A stretch of 64,000 bases of DNA from Ancistrus triradiatus (GCA_025084515.1 JAJAGP010000017.1:547120-611119), one strand, 5' to 3'. Positions 34,740 to 46,400 are shown, counted from the stretch's first letter. Numbers and translations: made by a program. Notes: generated from the sequence alone by a model not told the origin.

Positions 34740-35224
34740 TAATTTCCTAATATTTTGTTGGACCGCCTTTAGCTTTGATTGCGGCATGCATTCGTGTGCT
34801 GTGGCAACGTTTCCACGTTTACATTAATTTTTCCCCAAGATCTTGTATTGATGATGGGAGGTTTGGACCACTGCACAAAGTCTTCTCCAGCACATTCCAA
34901 AGATTCTCAATGGGGTTCAGGTCTGGATTCTAGTGGCCAATCCATGTGTGAAAATGATGTCTCATGCTCCCTGAACCACTCTCTCACAATTTGACCCTTA
35001 TGAAACAGATTAACATCTTCTCCACGACCACAGGATGTGTCTTTTGACATGATTGTTTAATAAATCAGAAGCTACTCACTGCATCAGTTAGGGTTAAATA
35101 ACCTTTTGCCAGCTGAAACATAATCACCAATGCAGTAATTATCCAATGGGAGACTCTTTTGTTTTAACTATTTAACTATGTCCTTAGTTACATCCAGGTG
35201 GTGACTTTTTTTGGCCAGGCAGTG
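34740..35224 (-). mobile_element. Tc1-like transposon (lineage H), truncated and deleted
   Basis: The right end is the complement of CACTGCCTGGCCAAAAAAAG, with TA after 35224. The minus-strand interior from about 35045 to 34745 encodes part of the catalytic domain with HKGQIVREWFREHE and a degraded WP.ES.PEPH region, then the C-terminal CAGEDFVQ block. The N-terminal half and the left terminus are missing. Confidence 0.75.
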
Positions 35225-35579
35225 TATGTAAAATGTTTTGGGTATTGGTTGTCTGTTACAACTGCATATGTCAAGGTCGGAGGTGTATTAGACCTTAAGT
35301 GAGCAGTCAATTCTTGTGGTCATTATGTTAGACATGGGAAATATGGGCAGGCTTAAAGACCTTGACATTCATAAAAGCCAAATCATTATGCACTGTGGGA
35401 AGAAGACGAGGGAGGGATTGTAATACTCTGGGCAATGTTCTGCCAGGAAACTCTAGGTAAAGACATTGTTGTGTACGTTAATATCACATGTCCCATCTGA
35501 ACATCATTGCAGACCAAGAGTTCATATTGTGTGGCCCGTTGGTGTATGTCCAGCATTATAAATATATGAAATATATGTA
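35225..35579. other. intronic DNA, no recognised feature
   Basis: Nothing recognised. Confidence 0.4.
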
Positions 35580-35884
35580 CAACCCCAAGTCAGAAAAATC
35601 TGGGACAGTATGGAAAATGTAAAACCTTTTATTTCATTGCAAACAGTATGGACTTGAGGCCAAGGATCTATGCAAGCCAGCCAAGTTCTACTAACATTTG
35701 CACATTCTATTAACATTATCTATTAACAAATGAAATGCAGCTGATGAGAAAAAACATGAAATATCTTAGTTTCATACCATCTGCAATGAAATAAATGTCA
35801 AAGTTAATGTAGTTTTTTAAATTATTAATTAATACATTTTTTTTCAATTTCCATAATGTCCCAACTTTTTCTGATTTGGGGTTG
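35580..35884. mobile_element. MITE, TACAACCCC family (305 bp)
   Basis: Ends CAACCCCAAGTCAGAAAAAT and AACTTTTTCTGATTTGGGGTTG are near-perfect inverted repeats and are flanked by TA (35578-35579 and 35885-35886). No coding capacity. TA duplication fits Tc1/mariner mobilisation. Confidence 0.85.
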
Positions 35885-36126
35885 TATTATATTAAAGGGA
35901 CATTTGTAAAGAGGACTAAACTTTTGGCAAATAAAAATTACTGTGCAGTACTTGTTACTGTAAGTGTTAAAAAATCTTACCCAGCTGATTTTGCTAAATG
36001 CTCCACCCTTTTTTTGCTTCACACATTCTTTCATATTTCTGACCCAAGTTCATGGACGTTGCCAAATCCACTGCATTGTTTGGCAGAAGTAATGACTAAC
36101 TGTGGAAACACGACTTGATAAGAGTA
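35885..36126. other. intronic spacer
   Basis: Nothing recognised. Confidence 0.4.
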
Positions 36127-36450
36127 CAGGTAGTCCCCATTTTACAATAGTCTGACTTATGATATTTCGACTTTACGATGGGAATCCAATAATACACATT
36201 TAACAGAACTCGTACTGAGTTTTGTATTTCAACTGATATGCAGTATGATACTCTCCTGTACTCTACTGTGCTAAATGAGGAAGTCTGCAGTGCTGTGAAC
36301 ATGACAATTGTTTTTGTTTTTCACTTTCAGCACCTTAATCAGTAAGTTACACGAGATATTAAATAATTTATTATAAAATAAGTTTTATGTTAATGATTTT
36401 GGCCAATTGTAGTTTAATGTAAGTGTTTTAAGCATGATTAAGGTAGGCTA

Positions 36451-36498
<48 letters not shown>

Positions 36499-36591
36499 GT
36501 ACAGTATATATTAAACTGCTTGGTTTACGATAAATTCAACTAACGATGGATTTGTCAGAACGTATCCCCATCGTAAATTGGGGACTACCTG
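36127..36591. mobile_element. MITE, CAGGTAGTCCCC family, copy 1
   Basis: Ends CAGGTAGTCCCCATTTTAC and GTAAATTGGGGACTACCTG are complementary. Subterminal TTTACGATGGGAATCC and AACGTATCCCCATCGTAAA reinforce the fold. It contains an (AT)n run at about 36457-36493. A diverged copy lies at 56053-56618, and a fragment-like end CAGGTGCTCCCCGATTTACG occurs at 23041. Confidence 0.8.
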
Positions 36592-36944
36592 AACTTTGCC
36601 ATTCTGAAGAGTGTGGTGGCATATGGAGAAGCGATACCTTAGGGGTTAAGGTTTGGTGAACGTTGTAAGCTTCCATCTTAGGACTGGTAGAGAGCCATTT
36701 TATGGTCCAAATGCACAGTCTCAAAATATTCACCATTTTTGACCCCTCTTTGCTCAAAGAAAGCTTTAGTTAAATTCACAAGCAATGGCTAATGACTTAA
36801 ATATTAATTAATCTCAGTATAACCTTAACCAGTGTGGCCAATCACAATATTAAATATATTTGAGGGTGTAAATTATAGTACTTTCAAGATGGGCCCTTAA
36901 GCAAAGGCCTTAATTCTCATTTGCTTAGATATTACCCTGTAACT
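36592..36944. other. intronic DNA, no recognised feature
   Basis: Nothing recognised. Confidence 0.4.
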
Positions 36945-36951
36945 GTAACAC

Positions 36952-37472
36952 GTGTGACAGGCAGGAGTGAGACACACACAGATTCCAGTTGAAACGGAGA
37001 AGATTTATTAACAAAATGGTATACTAAACAGGTTTTAGCAATGAATGAGTCATACAACCAAGGAAAAACACAGCTAACAAAACCAACCTGAACAGAAAAC
37101 GTAAACAAAGGATGCATCCGGGTAAAACGCGGTAGAAAAACCGTACACAAGAGCCAGCGTCGGGATGCTCAGACGCAACGCGGAAGAAAGTCCACAAACA
37201 GACAGAGCGTGAATCAGGCAGGTAGTCCACAAACGGAAGAAGAGCGAATCAGGCAAGTAACCCTAAACCGGAACCAAGGCATACGGTCTGCTCGGACGGG
37301 ACCGAGACAATCCTTCACCTCGAACGCCACAAAGAACCGTGAACCTGTGAAGCCCCTGGATTGGCCTGCGAGAGTCTCATGGCTTCCTGGAAGATTATGG
37401 GCAATGGAGTCCCACTCGCCCACAACGGACGCAGATGAGAGGGAAGCCAGAGTTTGATAGAAGGTCATGACA
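36952..37472 (-). mobile_element. probable solo LTR (521 bp)
   Basis: The region is GC-richer than its surroundings. It has ends GTGTGACAGG and GGTCATGACA and is flanked by the same seven bases GTAACAC (36945-36951 and 37473-37479). Read on the minus strand it runs from TGTCATGACC to CCTGTCACA, with AATAAA about 50 bp before the end, as in an LTR with a polyadenylation signal. Internal repeats of CGAATCAGGCA / TGAATCAGGCA with AGTCCACAAAC spaced about 55 bp apart are present. No gag or pol is adjacent. The 7-bp flank is unusual for LTR insertions (usually 4-6 bp), so the class is uncertain. Confidence 0.5.
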
Positions 37473-37479
37473 GTAACAC

Positions 37480-38559
37480 AGTATCAGTTTTCATTTGCAT
37501 CATCTAAATGTTGTATATCATAAGTTAACACATTAACATCTCAGTCACTACGAACTCAGCAACTACATATACGTTAATTTCTATATGTGTAAAGTAATGC
37601 ATACATAATTTACCATTTTTATTCACACCATTAAAGCCACATTAAAATCTGGCATGATTCAAAGTGCTGTGAGCTACCAATAAATATTTTGAAAATCTAC
37701 CAAATGTGAAAATGTCTTGCAAGCGTGCTGCCATAATGCAGTCTGATGTATCTGCAAGAATAAGTCTCTGTGAAAGTAGGACAAAGAATAAAACCCCATA
37801 TCTTGGTTGTCATCATGTAGTGCATAAACAGAGTCCTGTAAGCCTGTCAGAGGAAGGCTTACTTTGCACATTATGCCAGTGCCACACTGCCGCCCACAGC
37901 TGTGCACTAGAGCAATGCGGGCTGCTCAACAGCAATATGAGGGCACGTGATTTTGTTTCTTCTTATGAATGTGGACATTATTTTATATTAGGTGCTGTTA
38001 TAGCTGTTTTTTGTAAACTGTAATTCAGATATGGTAAGGCATGATTAATGTTACATGAACAGATTGGGTTAGTTTCCTCCTCTAGGTGTACAGAGAGATG
38101 TTACCTTTACTAAATAAAAGAGTACAACTTGCAATATCCAAACAACTAGTCAAACTCTATTGAGGTCCAATTGTGTTTCCGGTAATGTAGCATCTTCAAG
38201 TTTTTGGTGTGGAGTCCTTATCAAAGAAAGAAGTAAGCAAATCCGTGAGGGCATTAGATTGTGAAATTCATCTGTAATACAATATAAAGGTATCAAGAAA
38301 GTCCCTTTCATTATAAACTATAAAAAAATCTATAATCAGATCAATGAGGAGGATAGGATGTATAATTTGTCATTCAAAGCATCCCCATTGAAGCATCATT
38401 CTACTAGGTCTAATACCATGTGTCCTTCAGCTTATGACCCTAGATTAAAATGATTTCATCTTTGATATGTTTGACTATATGAAAAGTATGAGCTTGTGAA
38501 GAAAAAGTCATAATGACAATACACTTCCATTTAGTGAATTAAAAGGAATTTAGTGTTTA
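37480..38559. other. intronic DNA, no recognised feature
   Basis: About 1.1 kb with a 105-codon + frame (37706-38023) that lacks recognisable motifs. Probably chance. Confidence 0.4.
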
Positions 38560-39175
38560 AAAGCCAATGCTTATTAAGCCTTAATTAAATGATGAAAGTA
38601 TACATACATATATTCATTGTCATGAATTTCGAATTGCTTTGCATTAATTATCCAGCTCCACCATACCCGGGCCACTTAATGCCGATGTGCATACTTCACA
38701 TTTTATTCGAACTTTGACTCCATGACTTTAGTTTCGCTCTTAGATTTATCATCTACGCCGCCCAAGGAGGTTGGGTCCCTTTTTGAGTCTTGGTCCTCCC
38801 AAGGTTTCTTCCTATAACACTCAGTGAGTTTTTCCTTGCAACTGTCGCCCTAGGCTTGCTCAATTTGGGATTGGACGTAGTTATTAGGAGATAATCTAAA
38901 CTTGTAAAGTTCTTTGAGACAATGCTCCATTGGAAAAAGCGCTATATAAATAGATCTGACTTGACTTGACTTGACTTAATTACATGCATAAGTAGGAACT
39001 ACATTATGGTCCGTTCTGCGCACGCTTTTAGGTGTCGCGCCTTTTACTGCCAAGAAGAGACGTTAATTGGAAAAGTATTCACCTACTATTCACCAGCTTC
39101 ACCTACATATACTTAGAAGTGCCAAATGCTGGTCATTTGACTGCTGTGACTTTTTACTAGTAGTGTTTGTTCATG
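38560..39175. repeat. unclassified repeat Z, copy 1, split by an L2 tail
   Basis: Shares with the other Z copies CTTTGCATTAATTA, GCATAAGTAGGAACTACATT, GGTCCGTTCTGCGCACGC and TCACCTACATATACTTAGAA. The L2 tail 38655-38974 sits between GCATTAATTA and ATGCATAAGTAGG, which are adjacent in copy 3 (45160). A TTAATTA-like duplication flanks it. No coding signal. Confidence 0.6.
38655..38974 (+). repeat. L2-like LINE 3' tail, nested in repeat Z
   Basis: Contains CACCATACCCGGGCCACTTA, CCAAGGAGGTTGGGTCCCTT, TTGGGATTGGACGTAGTTAT, and the end GCGCTATATAAATAGATCTG with a (TTGAC)n tail. All are in the same order as the 3' UTR of the LINE at 26871-29436. Confidence 0.85.
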
Positions 39176-39195
39176 AAGTCTTAATTAAATGATGA

Positions 39196-39251
<56 letters not shown>

Positions 39252-39363
39252 ATGTATATAAAATCCATAAATATATGCATATAGTACTCTACTGCAAATT
39301 AAGTAAAAAAAAAAAAAAAAAAAAAAAAATATAAATATATATATATACAGACACACACACACA

Positions 39364-39406
<43 letters not shown>

Positions 39407-39491
39407 TATATATATATATAAATATATATATATTATAGTATATATATATATATATATTGTTGTGTGTGTGTGTGGGTGTGTGTGTCTGTGT

Positions 39492-39534
<43 letters not shown>

Positions 39535-39620
39535 TTTACTTAATTTGCAGTAACTATTATGCATATATTTATGGATTTTATATACATAAACACACACACA
39601 CACACACACACAAAAAAAAT

Positions 39621-39668
<48 letters not shown>

Positions 39669-39689
39669 ATTTTTTTTTTTTACTTAATT
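39176..39689. repeat. microsatellite-rich palindrome
   Basis: A (GT)n tract (39198-39250) is followed by an arm TTTATGTATATAAAATCCAT ... GCAAATTAAGTAAAAAA and a long A run. Then come (CA)n and (AT)n tracts and (TG)n, and then a T run with the inverted arm ACTTAATTTGCAGTAACTAT ... GGATTTTATATACATAAACA and a (CA)n tract, (TG)n and AT again. The two arms (about 39249-39320 and 39527-39592) are inverse copies, with complementary microsatellites outside them. It could form a long hairpin. Confidence 0.85.
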
Positions 39690-40320
39690 TGCAGTAACTA
39701 TATGCATAAGTAGGAACTACGTTACGGTGTGTGTTGTGGACGCGTTTAATTGTCGCACATTTTTCTGTGAAAAAGAGGCGTGAAATGAACAGTTATGGAA
39801 AAGTTTGTACTCTTCTTAACACTACAAGCGCTGTGTCAGCTTCACCTACATATACCTAGAAGAGCCAAGAGCTGGTCATATGACTGCTGTAACGCCGTGC
39901 TGGATTTAACTACTTAAAGGTTTAAAGTGTTAAAAAGGTGATATTGCATTGCCTGTTCTGGAAGTTAGTGTTTCATCAAGTGGACTCATTCCTTCTTGGT
40001 TGTGTGGTATGTTTATTTATGTTCATATTCCACCGTGCACGTTTAGATTTTGGTTCTATAATGTGTTTGTGATCAATAATATGTGCTCGTAACTGAAGAA
40101 CAATGGTGTATTTCCTGGAGGGAGGTTCAGTGGATGCATTTACATCGTTTGCACACAGTTTTCTTGTGAAAATACCATTTATATTACAATAGTATAACAA
40201 GACTCTGTGACTATGGTAATGTCCAGTCAACAACGCTTTCGGTCAGCGACCTGTTTCACAGAATGTAATGCATTCGTTAAATGGGGCGTACTTGTATTGT
40301 ATAAGAAGGTTCACAGTGAG
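39690..40320. repeat. unclassified repeat Z, copy 2
   Basis: Shares with copy 3 GCATAAGTAGGAACTACG, GGTCATATGACTGCTGTAAC, AAAGGTTTAAAGTGTTAAAA, TGATATTGCATTGCCTGTTC and GACTATGGTAATGTCCAGTC, plus the final GACCTGTTTCACAGAATGTA. No recognised ORF, TIR or tRNA box. Confidence 0.6.
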
Positions 40321-41052
40321 CAATTCAGTTCATCTAAATATTCTGGGATGGTTAAGATCAACCTTGTGTTCAAGTTCTTCCACAGCAAGCTCAGCAAACC
40401 AGGGTCTCCACTAAGTCTAATGTGTCTAGACCAAGACTATTATTACCGTTCTTAGTCTGCATTCAAGCATGTACGTTTTCCTGACATATACCAAACCCAG
40501 ATTTGTTCTTTAGACTGCACTGTGGTAAAGCATAATTATCAGCCCAGAGAATGTGCTTTCACTGCTGTAGACCTGGAGCAGCTGTGTTGTTTACATCATT
40601 CCAATTAACATTTGCCATTGGGATTTTAGGCTTACGTGTGGCTGCTTGGCCATGGAACCCCAATTGATGAAGCTGTTCTGTGTGCGGTTAATGTGCTGAC
40701 ATTGCATCCAGAGGAAGTTTGGAAATTGGTGAGAAATGTCACTGAAAACAACAGATAATTAAATCTTAAATAAATAAAAAGAGCTACTGCTTTGCAGCTG
40801 AGCTTTGAATCGGAACTGTTGTTACACCTTGAGATTTCCAATTCATAATAACAACACTTACAGTGGACTGGGGCAACACTAGCAACGTGGAAATTAGACA
40901 AACTGGCATCCAGTAACAATTAAGTATCAGATTTCTTCGGATATTTATGCCTATATAGGTATAGTAGGTGTAGCTTGACTCATCAAAACCACTACTTAGA
41001 CCTACATATATTTGACTGTATATTTCTGCCAAACTTTTAATCTCATGATTTA
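40321..41052. other. intronic DNA, no recognised feature
   Basis: No supported gene. Minus-strand frames of 93-95 codons near 40632-41065 have no recognisable motif. Confidence 0.4.
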
Positions 41053-41991
41053 CACTCACTGACAAAAAAAAAATTCACCAAGGAGGAGTTGTTGGAATCG
41101 AATTAAACTTTATACATATAAATGTAATGATGGTTCTGTATGGTATCCTGTGCCACATTTGCCTACAGATGGGCCTGTAGATCCTCATCCGTCACACCAG
41201 CTATTGGGGCAGTATGTCGCTCCACAGCAAAGGCAGGATTGAAGCGTTCATCACAAGGCCTCTATTCTCTAACCAGAACCTGGAACCAGGAATCTGGATT
41301 CATCTCTAAAAATGATACGGTTCCAGTCCATAGCAGCCCAGGTCTTTCATTCATGACGCTGCAAACAAAGGCAACGGTGGCTTTCTGTCAATGGCAGGAC
41401 ACCTAATGGTTGCTGTGACTTCAAATTTCCTTCTGCTAAGCACCTGGAAATGGTCCGGGCAGGGACAGGGACACGTAGTGAAAGTGTCACCTGTGTCTGA
41501 CAACAAAACTGTGGGATCTGCTTGTGTTCATTGGTGAATCAGTTGATCCACTCTATTGGTGGACTATCTGGGTCATTCAGAGCCTGTTCGCTGTGTGTGC
41601 ACATGCCCTCACAGAAAAACTGCTGCCAATACCTAACAGCTAGGTCAGAACAGCCTAAATGGCAGGCAGTTAGTTCCAAACGACTGTGCTGCTTTTCTCA
41701 ATGATGCTTCCCCTCTCAAAGTCTATCAACTGGGCAAAATGTCTTAAGAGTGCATTGTAGACGCATGTCTAGCAGTCAATGATCTCTCACCAAGAGGTAC
41801 ACCACTCAAAAGTAGCCACTGAGAGCCTTTTTATAGGGCAGTGGGGGAAGAAATTTTAAGCCCTCTTGTGGCAAGACCAACTGTCTAGTCAGACCACACC
41901 TGTAATCAGTTACATATCTGCCTGAGACATAACTGCATGCCGAGTTTTGCCGACGTTTTTATCTGGGTGCGTTATTTTTTGTCAATGAGTA
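41053..41991 (-). mobile_element. Tc1/mariner-like transposon (lineage G), decayed
   Basis: Ends CACTCACTGACAAAAAAAAA and TTATTTTTTGTCAATGAG are complementary with TA outside. The minus strand gives scattered transposase remnants, such as the ERHTAP-like block near 41215, a degraded DESRF region near 41330 (complement of GGAATCTGGATTCATCTC), and the HTH half near 41700-41800. Stops are frequent. Length is 939 bp, shorter than a complete 1.6-kb element. Confidence 0.65.
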
Positions 41992-42832
41992 TATAATATC
42001 ACCTACATGGCGCTTGACTCGCATATTAACACAAGCTAAGAGTTTGTTTTAAAGGAAATAAGAATATCACAGAAGATGGGGTTTTTATGTTTGGATTATC
42101 TTTGGAGCTTGTTCTGCATCACATTCAGGCAGACATTTATCCTCTAATCTAAAGTCATGTTATCCCAGTCATATTTATCTTGACCAGAGGCGAGCTGTGA
42201 AAGCCATGGAAGGTTAATACTTGTGACAGTTTATGATAGGAAGGCTGTTTTAGACCATCTCTAATAAGATCTAGAGTGGGATATAGTATTCAGACATTTT
42301 AATGCTGTCTGCAGCCTGTTTTCCCATTGTATTCATTCTGTTGTCCAAATATCGAGACTTAACTGTACAAAATGTTAGTTTAAGAGGATATGTAATGCGT
42401 TTTGCCATAATTCCAGCTTATTTTGTGAAATGATTTCTCTTCCGTCCTGCCTGCCATTTGTTATCTTAACACATCTCAGGAAGCTGTCGGCAGTGCTGTC
42501 CCTGAGTGTCTATCAATATGTGGATTAAGAGCCGAATCTCTTAAAGATTAAACCCCCAATCTGCATTTTTGAATGTAGCAAAATAAGGACTCGGATCTGT
42601 TTGTGAGCTTTTGAATAGACAAGACTGTGCATGAGAAGTGTGTTTTTGCCCCTTAGCTTTGGTAGAAAGGGTCAAATCTAGAAGGTGTAGATCTACAACC
42701 ATCCTGAGGCTTGATTTATGAAGATGTGAGTATCCTATGTGTGGATATATGATGTATGATGATTACAAAATATTGTGAACTCATGCATGTGCACTTAGAC
42801 AACATGAAATATCATAAGTTTTCATAATTAAC
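41992..42832. other. intronic DNA, no recognised feature
   Basis: Nothing recognised. Confidence 0.4.
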
Positions 42833-43087
42833 AGGGCACAATGGTGACGCTGCTCCAGCATGCTTGGTTCAATCCTGACCTCAGACTCCGCCTGTGTAGA
42901 GTTTGCATGTCGTGTGCGCGTGGGATTACTCAAGGTGCTCCGGTTTCCTCGCACAGTCCAAAAACATGCATAGGTTAATTGGTAATGCTAAATTATCCCA
43001 ATATGAGTATGAATGGTTAGTTTCAAAGTAACCTTGTGTATCGATGTAACCTTGTCTGTCGTAAATAACAATAGATGCTAAAGTGAC
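42833..43087 (+). repeat. tRNA-related SINE-like repeat (family R), copy 2
   Basis: Shares GTAGAGTTTGCATGTCGTG, GCTCCGGTTTCCTCGCACAG, TCCAAAAACATGCATAGGTT and a CTTGTCTGTCGTAAATAACA-like 3' end with copy 1. The A-box region is degraded. Confidence 0.65.
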
Positions 43088-43227
43088 TTTAAATAAACCA
43101 AACAAACATTGACATTATTAATTAAACAATTCTCTCACTGACTCATTAATGTCACACAGGTATGATCTGTATCAGCAAGTAAAGTGAGAGTGCACTATTT
43201 GCATAAGCACAGTTGTTTGTACGCATA

Positions 43228-44371
43228 CAGTGGGGCAAAAAAGTATTTAGTCAGCCACTGATTGTGCAAGTTCTCCTACTTAGAAAGATGACAGAGGTCT
43301 GTAATTTTCATCATAGGAACACTTCAACTATGAGAGAAAAAATGAAAAACAAAATCCAGGAAATCACATTGTAGAATTTTTTAAAGAATTTAATTGTAAA
43401 TCATGGTGGAAAATAAGTATTTGGTCACTCACAAACAAGCAAGATTTCTGGCTCTCACAGACGTGTAACTTCTTTTTTAAGAAGCTGTTCTGTCCTCCAC
43501 TCGTTATCTGTATAAAAGACACCTGTCCACAGCCTCAAACAGTCAGACTCCAAACTCAACCATGGCCAAGACGAAAGAGCTGTCGAAGGACACCAGGAAG
43601 AAAATTGTAAACCTGCACCAGGCTGGGAAGAGTGAATCTACAATAGGCAAACAGGTTGGTGTGAATGAAACCAGATGAAACCAAAATAGAACTTTTTGGT
43701 AAAAACTCAACTGGAGGAAAAAGGATGCTGAGTCGCATCCCAAGAACACCATATCTACTGTGAAGCATGGGGGTGGAAACATCATGCTTTGGGGCTTTTT
43801 TTCTGCAAACAGGGGGACAGGACGACTGATCCGCGTTAAGGGAAGAATGAACGGGGCCATGTATCGTGAGAGATTTAAAGGCCAAAACCCTCCTTCCATC
43901 AGTGAGAACATTGAAGATAGAACGTGGCTGGGTCTTCCAGCATGACCATGATCCCAAAACACACCGCTCGGGCGGGCAACGGAAGGAGTGGCTCCGTACA
44001 AAAAAAAAAAAGCATTTCAAGGTCCTAGAGTGGCCTAGCCAGTCTCCAGACCTCAACCCCATAGAAAATGTGAGGGGAGTTGGGAGTTGTTGAAAGTCCG
44101 TTGTTGCCCCAAAACATCACCTGCTCTAGAGGAGATCTGCATGGAGGAATGGGCCCAAAAATACCAGCTACAGTGTGTGCAAAAAGCCTGGTGAAGACTT
44201 ACAGGAAACGTTTGACCTCTGTCATTGCCAACAAAGGTATTGAGTTGAACTTTTGTTATTGATCAGATACTTATTTTCCACCATAATTTACAATTAATTT
44301 CTTTAAAAATCCTACAATGTGATTTCCTGGATTTTTTACTCATTTTGTCTGTCATAGTTGAAGTGTACCTA
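43228..44371 (+). mobile_element. Tc1-like transposon (lineage B), copy 3, deleted
   Basis: Left end CAGTGGGGCAAAAAAGTATT after TA at 43226-43227. The right inverted repeat is cut in GTTGAAGTGTACCTA at about 44371. An internal deletion near 43672 joins the first HTH directly to the first catalytic motif. Confidence 0.85.
43562..44250 (+). pseudogene. Tc1 lineage B transposase, copy 3, internally deleted
   Basis: The ATG at 43562 opens MAKTKELSKDTRKKIVNLHQ and the first HTH (GKSESTIGKQVGVNE). At about 43672 the sequence jumps to the DETKIELFG block, removing the second HTH, the GRPR-like linker and a few hundred bases. The frame 43866-44093 contains GWVFQHDHDPKTHR, where the expected N of the DND triplet is H, and WPSQSPDLNPIEN. 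Several single-base insertions break the frames. Confidence 0.85.
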
Positions 44372-44384
44372 CCTTACTCACGTA

Positions 44385-44760
44385 TAGTGGGATGTTGGAA
44401 TTCACAGCTCCCCAGACAAAATGTTGTTGCTTTTCTTCCCTAATACTTTGTTAGGCCTCCACTCACCTCAATAACAGCTCCAATTCTGTCAGGTAAGGCT
44501 TTCACCAGTGCCTCGAGAATGAGTTCATTTCAGATTTAGCCTGCTCTTCTGCTAACTGGGTGCTCAATTCATCAAGAGTGTTTGGGAGCTTATTTCATTT
44601 GACCTGCTGTTCCAAATAATCCAAGTTTTTGATGGGACTGAGGTCAGATGATTTTGCTGGCCAAAGTGTCCTCAATTCGATGGAATCTTTTGATGGGAGT
44701 TCTTTAGGCACACCAAATGTCATGATGCTCTTTTACCACTGTGCCATCCTTCTTTTAACC
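44385..44760 (-). pseudogene. Tc1-like transposase C-terminal fragment (another lineage)
   Basis: The minus strand gives a WPAKSSDLSPIKNLDYL block at about 44660-44610, similar to WPAQSPDLNPIENLW, followed by LPNTLDELSTQLAEEQAKS. The catalytic Glu appears as Lys. Possible end near 44385 (TATAGTGGGATGTTGGAA). It lies right next to the truncated end of the lineage B copy. Confidence 0.5.
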
Positions 44761-45129
44761 CTTTTTACACATGCTTTGCACAGATTTTAGAATTTGGACA
44801 ACTACTGATAATCAAGTTTTAGATTAAATTTGTGCCAGTGAACAAGCTATCCAAATTGATGGGTGTAAAAAATGTTATCTCTGTGAATAATTATCTCCAT
44901 TATTCAGAATTCATAGTTTAAAAGCCACAATGAGCAGTCCATTCACTTTAACAACCGAGGTCTTAACAATTATAAGTTACAATAGGAAAAAAAAAATCTG
45001 TCTGAATTCCAGACGTTACAGCTACAAACAACTGGTCAAATAAAAAGAACTTTAGAATGTGTGTTTTTACTGCCATAAGTATTATATATGTAATAGTTTT
45101 ATGTTTTGTTAGGAATCTTTTTATACAAT
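44761..45129. other. intronic DNA, no recognised feature
   Basis: AT-rich, nothing recognised. Confidence 0.4.
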
Positions 45130-46400
45130 TTACTTTGATGAATATTGACTTATTGTACTTTGCATTAACTTTGTGCATAAGTAGGAATTACATTATGGTC
45201 TGTATGGATCTGCATGGATGCTTTTAGGACATGGGCACAAGTGGAGACATGAAATGGAAAAGTTTGTACTCTGCAACACAAGGGCCCAACTCACCTACAT
45301 GTACCTAGAAGTGCTGAGCACCGGTCATGTGACTGCTGTAACTTTCTACTAGTAGTGCTGCTTACCTACTTTAAAGGTTTAAAGTTTTTAAAAAGTGATA
45401 TTACATTGCCTGTTTTGGAAATTTGCATTCCTTCAAATGGACTCATTCCATCTTGGTTGTGTGCATCCAGTGAGGTATGTTTGCTTACCGTATTTTCCAG
45501 GCTATAAAGCGCACCGGGTTATAAGGCGCAATACCAATGATCGACTGCTAACGGATCTATTTTCATACATAAAGCGCACCAGGTTATAAGACGCATTAAA
45601 TGAAACAAAACTCTTAAGTTCCGTCGGAAGCTCAGTTTGGTCTTTACCTGGCGCAGGGCGTCTTCTTGCTTTTCCTCCACTTCCGTACCATTGATTCGTT
45701 AATGTTGAATTCTCTCGCAGCTGCTCTATGTCCATGTTGTACTGCGTGACCGATAGCGCTGAGTTTGAAATTCGCTTCGAAAATAAATGAATGAATGAAT
45801 GCACATACCCTAATGCTGAAGCACATACCGTATTACTCCGCTATGCTGCGCACTACGGTTGCCGTAAGCTTCGTAACCTACCAAGGCCGTGCTAAAACAT
45901 GTTGACAGATTTATGAGCGCCGTGTACCATCTACAATCGGTTCTAGGTCAGAAGGCTCAACCAGAATTAATTCATACATTAGGCGCATCGCATTTTAAGG
46001 CGCACTGTCGATTTTTGAGAAAGTTAAAGGATTTTAAGTGCGCCTTATGGTCCGAAAAATATGGTATGTTTTAATTCCATCATGCGCGCTTATATTTTGG
46101 TTTACTGTGTGTTATTGTGTGTGTGTCATTGTATGCTTGGGACTGATGAACCATGTGTATAACAGTTTAGGCTTTAGATGCTGTGTGGATGGTAGTGTTC
46201 CACTTGTGTTTTCAGCAGTATCTCTGATGCATTTACTTATGTTATGGTTTTTCTTGTGAGAATACCCTTTATATTTACATTGCAGTAGCATAAAATGACC
46301 ATATGACTATGGTAATGTCCAGTCAAACATTTTTTGCCTGGAAACATTTCGATCAACAACCTGTTTCTTAGAACGTAATGCAATCATTAAACGAAGCATA
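45130..46400. repeat. unclassified repeat Z, copy 3, split by a pogo-like MITE
   Basis: Left part (45130-45487) and right part (46065-46400) match copy 2 in order. The left part carries GCATAAGTAGGAATTACATT, CACCTACATGTACCTAGAAG and GACTCATTCCATCTTGGTTG. The right part carries TTTTTCTTGTGAGAATACCC, GACTATGGTAATGTCCAGTC and CAACCTGTTTCTTAGAA. The MITE between them is foreign. Confidence 0.6.
45488..46064 (-). mobile_element. pogo-like MITE, copy 1 (577 bp)
   Basis: Ends CCGTATTTTCCAGGCTATAA and GGTCCGAAAAATATGG are complementary with TA outside. Subterminal AAAGCGCACCGGGTTATAAG and TTAGGCGCATCGCATTTTAA repeats are present. The minus strand keeps part of a helix-turn-helix (HGHRAAAREFNINESMVRKW, about 45790-45680) of the Brinker/pipsqueak type found at the N-terminus of pogo-family transposases. 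The rest of the transposase is gone. Copies 2 and 3 lie at 61339 and 62147. Confidence 0.8.

Noticed and set aside
37024..37468. Overlapping ORFs in a GC-rich block
   Set aside because: They lie in the LTR-like repeat, overlap in several frames and show no protein motif.
39171..39713. Cys-Val repeat ORFs
   Set aside because: Translations of (GT)n and (AT)n tracts in the palindrome.
43543..44062. Minus-strand ORFs of 152 and 168 codons
   Set aside because: Antisense shadows of a Tc1 transposase; such shadows are long because the coding strand avoids certain codons.
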